Source: Polyangium jinanense (GTDB taxonomy: Bacteria > Myxococcota > Polyangia > Polyangiales > Polyangiaceae). From it: a DNA stretch of 64,000 bases. This document shows, piece after piece, positions 16,387 through 24,148 of this stretch. The translations under genes were made by a program, and so were the position numbers. The DNA lies in the NCBI RefSeq assembly GCF_028435365.1, contig NZ_JAGTJJ010000034.1:1-64000 (forward strand). The letters are read 5' to 3'. Numbering within the stretch: position 1 is the first letter of the stretch; each line of letters starts with the position of its first letter. The notes under the pieces were generated by a model. That model saw nothing but the letters and a program-made list of their open reading frames with translations, had not been told where the DNA came from and did not search any database.

Positions 16387-17361
16387 ATGCACGCGCTCGT
16401 TCAACCCGAATACGGCTCGCCCGATGTCTTGCGGCTCGAGGAGGTCGAGACGCCGACCATCGGCGACGACGACGTCCTCGTCCGCGTGCATGCCGCATCG
16501 GTGTGCAAGGGCGACGTGCACCTGCTCACGGGCAAACCCTACCTCGTGCGCCTGGGCTTCGGCCTGCGGCGGCCCAATCGCCGCATTGCAGGGCAAAACG
16601 TGGCCGGCACGGTCGAGGCCGTCGGACGCAACGTCACCACGACGAAGCCGGGCGACGAAGTCTACGGCCAAGTGACCAGCGGGTTCGCCGAATACGTCCG
16701 CGCGCGCGAAAGCGAGCTCGCGCCGAAGTCGACGAGGCTCACGTTCGAGCAGGCGGCCGCGATGCCCGACTCGGGCATGACGGCATTGCAGGCGCTACGC
16801 GACGCGGGGCGGCTGCAGGCGGGACAGCGGGTCCTCATCAATGGTGCGTCGGGCGGCGTCGGATCGTTCGCGGTTCCGATCGCCAAGGCCATGGGAGCCG
16901 AGGTGACGGCCGTGTGCAGCACGCGGCACGTCGACAAGGTGCGGTCGATCGGCGCCGACGAGGTCGTCGATTACACGAAAGAGGATTTTACGAAACAAAC
17001 CGGGCGCTTCGACGTGATGCTCGACCTCGTGGGAAACCGCTCGCCTTCAGCGTGCAAGCGGGTGCTGAAGCCGACGGGCACGTACGTGTCGTGCGCGGGT
17101 TCGCCGGGCGGGCAGTGGATCGGGCCGGTCGTCTGGATCATGAAGGTGATGCTCACGGGCATGTTCGCGAGCCAGAAGATGGCGCCGTTCCTCACCAAGC
17201 CGCGGCGTGAGGATCTGATTGCATTGAACGATCTGGTGGAAGCCGGAGCGCTTTTGCCGGTGATCGAGCGGGCGTACACGTTCCGCGAGGCCGCCGAGGC
17301 GGTGCGTCACGTGGCCGAGGGGCATGCGCAGGGAAAAACCGTGATCGTCGTCCGACAGTGA
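16387..17361 (+). CDS. Zinc-free quinone oxidoreductase-like MDR dehydrogenase
   Basis: Protein of 324 aa in the medium-chain dehydrogenase/reductase superfamily. Start at ATG 16387 after GGAGACGGACC. The GroES-like half (about residues 1-125) contains DVLVRVHAASVCKGDVHLLTG and IAGQNVAGTVEAVG. The Rossmann half has the nucleotide motif LINGASGGVGSFAVPIAKAMG (about 145-165), and RSIGADEVVDYTKEDF follows. The structural and catalytic zinc cysteines of alcohol dehydrogenases are absent, placing it with NADPH-dependent quinone or enone reductases. It is probably induced when the neighbouring TetR releases the operator, which suggests a detoxification role. Confidence 0.87.
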   Translation: MHALVQPEYGSPDVLRLEEVETPTIGDDDVLVRVHAASVCKGDVHLLTGKPYLVRLGFGLRRPNRRIAGQNVAGTVEAVGRNVTTTKPGDEVYGQVTSGFAEYVRARESELAPKSTRLTFEQAAAMPDSGMTALQALRDAGRLQAGQRVLINGASGGVGSFAVPIAKAMGAEVTAVCSTRHVDKVRSIGADEVVDYTKEDFTKQTGRFDVMLDLVGNRSPSACKRVLKPTGTYVSCAGSPGGQWIGPVVWIMKVMLTGMFASQKMAPFLTKPRREDLIALNDLVEAGALLPVIERAYTFREAAEAVRHVAEGHAQGKTVIVVRQ

Positions 17362-17367
17362 AGGAGG

Positions 17368-19260
17368 TCAGGCTTGCTTCTTCGCGCGAAATGCCTCGAG
17401 CGCTTGGACGGCCCCGCCGGCCGCGTGTGTGCCTCCGGCGGCGTTCTTCGCCCATGAACGCAGAATGGGCATCAGCGCCGGCCGCTGAATCCGAAGCTCG
17501 TCCAGCACGGCGTTCGCTTGTCCTCGCACGAGGGAGGCCATGATCCGCGCAACCTCCTCGGCCGTGATGGGCCCCCGAAACCCCTCTACCGCGGCGACGT
17601 ACGCGCGGTCGTATTTGGTTCGCTCTTCATGCACCCCGCGGGACGCTTCATCCGCGAGCTCGCGCGAAAAACGTCGCTCGATCGCCGCGTACGTCCGCTC
17701 CGAAAGTTCATTTCGCCGCAAAATATCGGCACGCGAATCGCGTTGCTCCGCGATTTCAGCCGAGAGCGCGGCAAAATGCTCGATCGTGAAGGTCGCCGGA
17801 TCGAGCTCGGGCAGAGGCTCGGGCGCGACCTCGACGGGCGCGGGCGGCGCGGCGATTTCGGGTGGCGCGGCGATTTCGGGCGGCGCGGCGGCGCGGACCG
17901 TCGCGAGGGGCCCGATCATCGGCGGAGCCGCCGGCAGGCCCGGCGAGACCATGTCCGGCGGCGAGGGGCGCGAAGCGGGCGGCGGATCAAAATGCAGCGC
18001 CGGCGCCGGCGGCACGGACGACGGGGGCCGCGAGGGCGGCGGCGCCGGCGGCGGCGCGGGCAATACGCCCCCCAGGACGGCGAGCGGGGCTTTTACGAAG
18101 GGCAACGCCGCCCCCGGATCGACCCGCGGAGGCTCGCCCGACAGGCTCGTGGTTTCCTCGACCGAGAGGGCATCCGCGAAATCACCCGGCGCGAATGGCA
18201 ACGCGGGGGACACCGCCGCCTGCTGGCTCGAGCGCCAGTCGAGCTGCACGGTCCCGGGCGCGCCGTGGCCCGAGAGCTGCCGATCGCTCTCCTCGGTCGT
18301 CACCACGACACACCCGTCTTCATTCGACGACGACAGCGGCACCGTGCCCCGCCAGGTGAGCGAGCAGATGCCCCGGTTCGTGTCGATGAAGAGTGTATCG
18401 CACCGGAAACGCAGATCCGCGAGCGCCCCGCTCTTCTGCACGAGCGCGCGCGGCGTGATGAGCCGCAGGCGCGTCGAGAGCTGCGGCGTATGCGGGTGGA
18501 GGTTCGTCAGCGTGATCCGCTCGTCCCCCCGGAGCTCCGCGACCCGCTGATCGAGCGGCGCCGCATTGAAGAACGACGCGTCGATCCCGGCCGGCAACGG
18601 TCCCTCCCCCAGGCGGTGCGGATCCCAGCCCCCCGCATGCCGCGGGAGTTTGTCGCTGCGCTCCGGCCACGTCGGCGCGATCGGCCCGAAGCCGACCGGC
18701 GGAATCACGTCCGAAGGCCTCGTCAGGCGGAATCCCGGCGGCACGAGGTTCGGCACGCGCCTCTGGTGCCTCGGGTCGGGCGGCGCATTCGCCTGCACGC
18801 CGACCGGGTTCGTCGTCCCCGGCCCGCCCGCGGCCCGCTCCCATCGAAGCGCGATCCGGCCCGCCGGAGGCTCCTCGAGCAGCCGCCCGTCTGTGGTCCA
18901 CGCGCGCTCGCCATGCACCTCGATCGTCTTGTCGAGCACGTCGGAGACCACGAGCCGCGCGAAAAAAGGCCCACTTTGCGCGGTGTGATGCGCGTAGGCG
19001 TGGCCGACGAGCAGGATGTCCACGCCCCGCTTGAATGGGACGAGGTCGCTCGCCCCGCTCAGGCTTCGTCGCTCGTCGTCGTCCCAGTACTCGTCGCGCT
19101 CGTTCGGATCGTCCTGCTCCTCGGCGAGGACCGACAGCTCGGGCGCGAGGGCGAAGGTCGCCTTGCAGACGACCGTGAGCGCATACGCGCCCTCCCGCGG
19201 CTGCCAGACGATGGAGCCGACACGAAGGGGACACGCCGAGACGACTTCCATCGAGGCCAT
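17368..19260 (-). CDS. DUF2169 family T6SS accessory protein
   Basis: Protein of 630 aa and last gene of the eight-gene VgrG operon. Residues 1 to about 330 match the DUF2169 pattern: a VVCKATFAL strand, DLVPFKRGVDILLVGHAY, the FGPIAPTWPERSDK segment and LTNLHPHTPQLSTRLR. A proline/alanine-rich linker (about 410-490) follows, then a charged helical C-terminal domain. DUF2169 proteins occur with VgrG and PAAR-like proteins and are thought to act as chaperones or adaptors that load cargo on the T6SS spike. That role is known for the association, not shown for this protein. It is separated from the PAAR-like gene by 19 bases. Confidence 0.87.
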   Translation of the reverse strand: MASMEVVSACPLRVGSIVWQPREGAYALTVVCKATFALAPELSVLAEEQDDPNERDEYWDDDERRSLSGASDLVPFKRGVDILLVGHAYAHHTAQSGPFFARLVVSDVLDKTIEVHGERAWTTDGRLLEEPPAGRIALRWERAAGGPGTTNPVGVQANAPPDPRHQRRVPNLVPPGFRLTRPSDVIPPVGFGPIAPTWPERSDKLPRHAGGWDPHRLGEGPLPAGIDASFFNAAPLDQRVAELRGDERITLTNLHPHTPQLSTRLRLITPRALVQKSGALADLRFRCDTLFIDTNRGICSLTWRGTVPLSSSNEDGCVVVTTEESDRQLSGHGAPGTVQLDWRSSQQAAVSPALPFAPGDFADALSVEETTSLSGEPPRVDPGAALPFVKAPLAVLGGVLPAPPPAPPPSRPPSSVPPAPALHFDPPPASRPSPPDMVSPGLPAAPPMIGPLATVRAAAPPEIAAPPEIAAPPAPVEVAPEPLPELDPATFTIEHFAALSAEIAEQRDSRADILRRNELSERTYAAIERRFSRELADEASRGVHEERTKYDRAYVAAVEGFRGPITAEEVARIMASLVRGQANAVLDELRIQRPALMPILRSWAKNAAGGTHAAGGAVQALEAFRAKKQA

Positions 19261-19279
19261 GACGGAAACGCCGCGCGCC

Positions 19280-19681
19280 TCAGGGCGCCAGGAGCAGGAC
19301 GCGCACCTGGCTCGGGACGATGCGCATCCCAGGCGCGTTCGTGCTGTTGTGGATGTTCACGCTCGTCAGGCGCGTGCCCGGCAGGCCGCCCACGAGCACG
19401 GAAAACGCGGCCGTGAGGCTGCGCGTCGGGCCCATCACGGTCCCGGACGCCACGCCCGTCGCGATGCCCGGATTGTCTCCCAGGCTGATCGGGATCATCG
19501 TCGCCAGGTTGTGCGCGGGCGTGCCGCCATAAAGCACGACCGGGACAAACGGGATCCCGAGCGGGCCGATGGAGAGGTTCGGATACGGGATCGGGATCGG
19601 CGCGGGCGCGGGCGGCACGGGGGTCAGGCACACGTCGGGGAAGCCCAGGTTCAGCCCGCCCATCTGCGAATTTGCGAACAT
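19280..19681 (-). CDS. PAAR-like DUF4150 spike-tip protein
   Basis: Protein of 133 aa. It opens with MFANSQMGGLNLGFPDVCLTP and proceeds through PIPYPNLS, FVPVVLYGGTPAHNLATMIP and SLGDNPGIATGVASGTVMG. These are hallmarks of DUF4150, the PAAR-like family that caps VgrG trimers and sharpens the spike. It stands alone, with no C-terminal toxin extension, so cargo would have to be carried by partners. It lies in the operon between the DUF3540 and DUF2169 genes, with 12-19 base gaps. A GGAGG-type ribosome site precedes the ATG. Confidence 0.9.
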   Translation of the reverse strand: MFANSQMGGLNLGFPDVCLTPVPPAPAPIPIPYPNLSIGPLGIPFVPVVLYGGTPAHNLATMIPISLGDNPGIATGVASGTVMGPTRSLTAAFSVLVGGLPGTRLTSVNIHNSTNAPGMRIVPSQVRVLLLAP

Positions 19682-19693
19682 GGTCCGAGCCTC

Positions 19694-20353
19694 CTAACCG
19701 AGCTGGATCTGCTTGCCGTCGACCTTGATGAGCTCCTCGGCGTGCACGACCGCGTGCTCGGCGCGCATGGCGAGCGTCGTCTCGGCGGCGTAGTCGACCT
19801 TGTTCGCCTTGAGCTGGTCGATGTCCTCGACGGTGCGGAACGAGCGTTTTACGCGCTCGGAGACGCGCTCGAAGATCGACTCCCGCGTGGTGCCCACGGT
19901 CTTGATCGCCTCGATCTCGGCCTTGAGGCGATCGCCGAGGTAGGCGAGCTTCTGCACGAAGAGCTTGCCCTCGAGCGCGCTCACCGAAAGCGCCCGGCCG
20001 ACGAGGCTGATCTCGTCGCCCGACGCGACGCTCACGCCCTTGGCTGCACGCAGGCCGAGTTTGCCGGAGCCTGTGACGAGGTCGAGATCCCCTTCGACCT
20101 CGATTTTCGTTGCCGCCTTCGTCTCGCCCTCGGGTCCTTCGAGCACGGCGAGCACGAAGCACCGCCCTCCGGGGCCGAAGGAGCAGAGCACCACGTCGCC
20201 CGGAGCGGGCGCGACGAGACAGCTCTTCGCGCGCCGGGCCGCGCAATCGAAATCGCCCACGCGGACCGTGACGACCCCGTCTTTCACGTCGACGACCGTC
20301 CCCTCGTCGATCGTCGTGAGCTCGCGATTCAACTTCCGTGCGGCGCTGTGCAT
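19694..20353 (-). CDS. DUF3540 domain protein of the VgrG operon
   Basis: Protein of 219 aa from ATG 20353; the longer frame to 20527 lies inside the neighbouring gene. The N-terminal part is beta-rich (GTVVDVKDGVVTVRVGDFD, SCLVAPAPGDVVLCSF) and resembles an OB-like start. A KIEVEGDLDLVTGSGKLGL segment like a gp5 needle follows, then a helical C-terminus (LGDRLKAEIEAIKTVGTTRESI ... RVKRSFRTVEDIDQLKANKVDY). This is the DUF3540 layout, regularly found with DUF4150, DUF2169 and pentapeptide genes. It probably joins the spike or its loading complex. The gap to the upstream gene is 22 bases. Confidence 0.87.
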   Translation of the reverse strand: MHSAARKLNRELTTIDEGTVVDVKDGVVTVRVGDFDCAARRAKSCLVAPAPGDVVLCSFGPGGRCFVLAVLEGPEGETKAATKIEVEGDLDLVTGSGKLGLRAAKGVSVASGDEISLVGRALSVSALEGKLFVQKLAYLGDRLKAEIEAIKTVGTTRESIFERVSERVKRSFRTVEDIDQLKANKVDYAAETTLAMRAEHAVVHAEELIKVDGKQIQLG

Positions 20354-20375
20354 GGCGTCTCTCCTGATCGAACGG

Positions 20376-21425
20376 TCAATACGGCGGGTTCCAGTCCTCG
20401 GACGTGACGACCTCGGCCTCGTCTCCGAGGGCGGCGGCGCGGCTGCACCAGATCGTATCCTTGTCTTTGACGCGGTGGAAACGCGTCCGGAAGACCTTCG
20501 CCCCGGTGAAGTCGGCCGCCGAGACATCGGCGTGCGTGAAGTCGGCGTAGGTCAGATCGCAGCCTGAAAGCCGCGCCCCCTCGCACGCGGCGCGGTGGAA
20601 GATGGCCTCGTCCACGCGCGCGCCCGAAAGATCGGCGAGTGGCATCTTGGCGTCGGCGAAGAGCGCTCGCGTGAGGCACGCCTTCGTGAAGGTCGCGCGC
20701 GCAAGCTTCGCCTCGACGAAGATGGCCTGCTGCGCCTCCGCGCCGTCGAAGCACGCGCCCGCGAGGTTCGCGCGCATGAAGTTGCACTGACGCACGATCG
20801 CCCGCTCGAAGGAGGCGCCCTCGAGGTCTCCGTCGATGAACTGCGACAGCGTCAGATCCATCGCCGCGAAGCTCACGCCGCGGAGCTTGGCGCCGATGAA
20901 GAGCGTGTTGTCGAAGCGCGCCTCGGCGAAATCGGTCTTCTCGAGATCGGCCTTGTAGAGCGTCGTCTGTTTGAGGCACGCCCGGGCGAGGATCATACCT
21001 GTCACCGTCGACTCGACGAACCCGGCGCGATCGAGGTTCGAGCCCGAGAGATCGGCGCGCGTGAGATCGCTCTGCGCGAATCCCGAGATCACGAGGTCGG
21101 ATCCGGCGAACCGCGCCTCCGTGAGATCACACTGGTAAAACTTCACGACGGGCATGTTCCCGCCGCGCAGATCGGCGCCGCGCAGGCTCGAGCGATTGAA
21201 CACGGCGTGGCGCAGGTTCGCCTTGTCCATGCGGGCGCCTTCGAAGTCGCACTCGCTGAGCACGCTCTCCTTGAACAGGCATCCGCTGAGATTCGCCCCG
21301 CGGAACGAGACGTTCTCGAAGATGCCGCCGGAGAGATCGGCGCCGGCGAGATCCAGACCGGAGAGGTCGACCCCGGAGAGGATCTCCCCGCCCTTGACCA
21401 TCTGCACGAGCTCGCTTTTATCCAC
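20376..21425 (-). CDS. Pentapeptide-repeat protein of the T6SS module
   Basis: Protein of 349 aa made almost wholly of pentapeptide repeats of the A(D/N)LSx type: LSGVDLSGLDLAGADLSGG near the start, then tandem coils to about residue 330. These stack into a right-handed quadrilateral beta-helix. The GTG start at 21425 is chosen because it overlaps the end of the preceding gene (GTGGATAA shares eight bases with that gene's CGT-GGA-TAA), a layout that favours translational coupling. Its conserved place beside DUF2169 and VgrG genes suggests a cargo or adaptor role. No enzymatic domain is visible. Confidence 0.85.
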   Translation of the reverse strand: MDKSELVQMVKGGEILSGVDLSGLDLAGADLSGGIFENVSFRGANLSGCLFKESVLSECDFEGARMDKANLRHAVFNRSSLRGADLRGGNMPVVKFYQCDLTEARFAGSDLVISGFAQSDLTRADLSGSNLDRAGFVESTVTGMILARACLKQTTLYKADLEKTDFAEARFDNTLFIGAKLRGVSFAAMDLTLSQFIDGDLEGASFERAIVRQCNFMRANLAGACFDGAEAQQAIFVEAKLARATFTKACLTRALFADAKMPLADLSGARVDEAIFHRAACEGARLSGCDLTYADFTHADVSAADFTGAKVFRTRFHRVKDKDTIWCSRAAALGDEAEVVTSEDWNPPY

Positions 21426-24141
21426 GGCTCTCCTTGCTGCCTGGCTTGACCACGGCGCGCGGCGTGGTCGGATCCACCGTGGTCGCGGCGCCCGCGCTGC
21501 CCTTCGGCGAGACACGAACCTGCGTGACGAGGGCATCCAAAAAGCTCGTTTTGTCGTCACCGACGGCGCGCAAGAGGTCGGCGCGGAAGAGGTTCGCGCC
21601 CTTGAAATCGGCGCGGCCGAGCTTGGCCTTGAGGAAGATCGCGCCCTCGAGGTTCGCCGCGACGAGGCTCGCGCCCGTCAGATCCGCGCGCATGAACAGC
21701 GCGTTCTTGGCAACGGCGCGGTAGAGCTTTGCTTCCCGCAAGACGCACTTCGAGAGGTCCGACGAGGAGAGCGTCGCGCCGCTGAAATCCGCGTGGCTGA
21801 AGTCGGCCTCGCGCAGCGTCGCCGCGGCGATCGTCGCCCCCGTGAAATCCGCGCCGACGAAGGAGCAGGGCTCGGCGAGCCGCATCCCGCAGAGGTTCGC
21901 CTGCAGGAACGACGCGCCGTCGAGCGTGCACCGCACGAGCGAGGCGTGCTCGAGCGTCGCGTTCGCGAAGTTCGCGTTCCTGAGGTCGACCTCGACGAGC
22001 ATCGCGTGGACGAACGTCGACGCCCGCAGATCACAGCCGCGCAGAAGGTTGCCCTTCATGATGCACTTATCGAAGCGCGCCCCCGCGAGAGCCGCGCCGT
22101 CGAGCAGAACGTCGGAGAGATCGGCGAGCTCGAACACGACGTCGCGGAACGACGCGCCCGTGAGGTCGGCTTTGCTGAGGATCGCGCTGTGCAGCGTGAC
22201 TCCGTCGAGCTTCGCGTTCCTGCCGTTCGAAGCGCCGAGGTTCGCCTCCGTGAGATCGGCGCCCGTGAGATCGGCGCCCACGAACGCGGCCCCCGCGAGC
22301 ACCACGCGCGAGAGCTTCGCACCTGAAAGGTTTGACCCCGAAAGATCGGCGTTCTCCAGGAACGCCTCCGTGAGATCCACGCCGCGGAGGTCCATCTCGG
22401 AGAGATCGGCCCCCGAGAGGTCGATCCGCGCGAGGCTCCGGCCCTCCGCGTGCGCAGCCGCGACGCGCCTCCGCAGCTCGCTGCGCGCGGGTTCTTCGAG
22501 GCGACCGGGACGGTGCTCGGCGAGATGGGCTCCGTCGCGATACGCGTTCCGCGCCTCCTCCTCGGCCTTCCGGAGCTTCTGCTCCGTGGCTGGATCCGCG
22601 AGCGCCGCGTCGAGATCGGGCGTCGCGACGTTCGCGTTGTGGCAAAGCGTCTGGATGTCGCGCAGGCGCTCGAGCTCCTTGTCCGCGGAAAACTTCGGCG
22701 GCCCGGCGGCTTCCTTCTTCATCCGCTGGACCTCGGCGTCGTAGTCGAGGCCCGCCGTGGCGTAGCGCTTGCGCGCGTCCGCGAGCGCCTTCTCGTGCGC
22801 CGCGTCCATCTTGCGTTGCGCCTCCGCGAGATCCCGCTCCGAGCGCTCCACGAAGTCCGGAAGGTCCCCGAACGAGGGCCCGTCCACGGGCTTCGGCCCC
22901 TCGACGACCGGCACGAGATCCGGATCTCCGCCGGCCGCCAGGATGGCCGCGCGTGTTTTGTCGGCCTCGCGCCGCGCGCGCTCCGCGAGGTTTTTCTGGA
23001 GCAGGTTTTCCGAGCGCGTGAGATCGAACATCGCGTCGATCTCCCCGCCTCCCGAGGCCTTGCCGCCCGCGTCCGGCGGCAAGAGATCGCCGTCGCGGAA
23101 CACCTCGGAGGCCTCGCGTTTCGGATCGAGCCTGCGCGCGAGCACGGCGCGGTAGTGCTCGATCGGCCGGGGCGCCGCGCGATCGTCCGCGGCGACGAGC
23201 AGGTGGAGGATGTCGTCGGCGTCATCCTCGGCGATGGCCCAGAGCCCGCGGAAGGAGAGCGCCACACGCTCGTGGTGCGGGAAGAGCTGCACCGTGTCGA
23301 GGTGCAGCGGGATCTCGCGGAACACGTCTCCCTCGGCCGTCCGTTGGGTCACAAAGCATCGACCGACGACGCCCGGCAATCGCCCCTCGATCCGAGGTTT
23401 GTCGGGGTGCATGTTCTCGACGACGATCTCCTCGACGCCCTCGAAGTAGCCGGCCGCGAGCTTCTGGTCGTTCGGCGCGGCGTTCCACATGGAGAGGTCC
23501 ATGTCCTTCGCCAGGCCCGGCAGCTCCTCGCGCATCCACTTCGTGTCGTAGGTGCCGATCTTCGGCCACCGCTGGGCCCAGAGCAGATCGTAAGGCCCGA
23601 AGCCCGCCGGCTGCGGGCGATCGGACGTGCTCTTGATGAGCTTGTCCGGCAGCTCGATGTTCGGCAGCCGGTGCACCGCGCGCCCGTCCTCCAGGACCTT
23701 CGCGAACCCCACGCCGATCGGGTTCTGTGGAAACCCCTCGCCGCCGAAGGCCCGGTCGTAGCGGATGGGCATCTCGGTGAAGAGCTCGGGATCACTCGGC
23801 GTGCCGTCGCGCCGGAAGACCCGATCGCCGATGACGTAGAGCGTCTTGTCGATCGGGCCGACCTTCACGCGCACCGAGGCGGCGGGCCGCGGCACGCGAT
23901 TCGCCGTGTAGCAGCGGCCGTGGACGAGCACTTCGCCACGCTGCTTGGGCATGCACTCGTCGATCACCGCCTCCTTGCCGAGCTCCGCGGCCGCGAGGCG
24001 CCAGAGCTCGACCTCGGAAAGGAGGTTTCGAGCGGGGCCGAGATCGCAGAACACGAAGATCGTCGGGACGAAGTAGTGCTTGCGATCGAGCTCGAACGTC
24101 CGCGTCAGGACGCCGAGCTTCATGGGCTTGATCGTCTTCAA
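21418..24141 (-). CDS. DUF2169 domain fused to pentapeptide-repeat beta-helix
   Basis: Protein of 907 aa. Residues 1 to about 330 form a DUF2169 domain: VPTIFVFCDLG, MPIRYDRAFGGEGFPQNPIGVGF, DLLWAQRWPKIGTYD and ENMHPDKPRIEGRLPG. About 370-560 is highly charged and helical, probably coiled coil (RSERDLAEAQRKMDAAHEKAL). From about 565 to 880 runs a long series of pentapeptide repeats (LSGADLSEMDLRGVDLTEA and so on). The gene starts 7 bases after the VgrG stop and overlaps the next gene. The fusion ties the presumed adaptor domain to a rigid beta-helix, supporting joint action of the two parts in spike or cargo assembly. Confidence 0.88.
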   Translation of the reverse strand: MKTIKPMKLGVLTRTFELDRKHYFVPTIFVFCDLGPARNLLSEVELWRLAAAELGKEAVIDECMPKQRGEVLVHGRCYTANRVPRPAASVRVKVGPIDKTLYVIGDRVFRRDGTPSDPELFTEMPIRYDRAFGGEGFPQNPIGVGFAKVLEDGRAVHRLPNIELPDKLIKSTSDRPQPAGFGPYDLLWAQRWPKIGTYDTKWMREELPGLAKDMDLSMWNAAPNDQKLAAGYFEGVEEIVVENMHPDKPRIEGRLPGVVGRCFVTQRTAEGDVFREIPLHLDTVQLFPHHERVALSFRGLWAIAEDDADDILHLLVAADDRAAPRPIEHYRAVLARRLDPKREASEVFRDGDLLPPDAGGKASGGGEIDAMFDLTRSENLLQKNLAERARREADKTRAAILAAGGDPDLVPVVEGPKPVDGPSFGDLPDFVERSERDLAEAQRKMDAAHEKALADARKRYATAGLDYDAEVQRMKKEAAGPPKFSADKELERLRDIQTLCHNANVATPDLDAALADPATEQKLRKAEEEARNAYRDGAHLAEHRPGRLEEPARSELRRRVAAAHAEGRSLARIDLSGADLSEMDLRGVDLTEAFLENADLSGSNLSGAKLSRVVLAGAAFVGADLTGADLTEANLGASNGRNAKLDGVTLHSAILSKADLTGASFRDVVFELADLSDVLLDGAALAGARFDKCIMKGNLLRGCDLRASTFVHAMLVEVDLRNANFANATLEHASLVRCTLDGASFLQANLCGMRLAEPCSFVGADFTGATIAAATLREADFSHADFSGATLSSSDLSKCVLREAKLYRAVAKNALFMRADLTGASLVAANLEGAIFLKAKLGRADFKGANLFRADLLRAVGDDKTSFLDALVTQVRVSPKGSAGAATTVDPTTPRAVVKPGSKESRG

Positions 24142-24148
24142 GGTGCCG

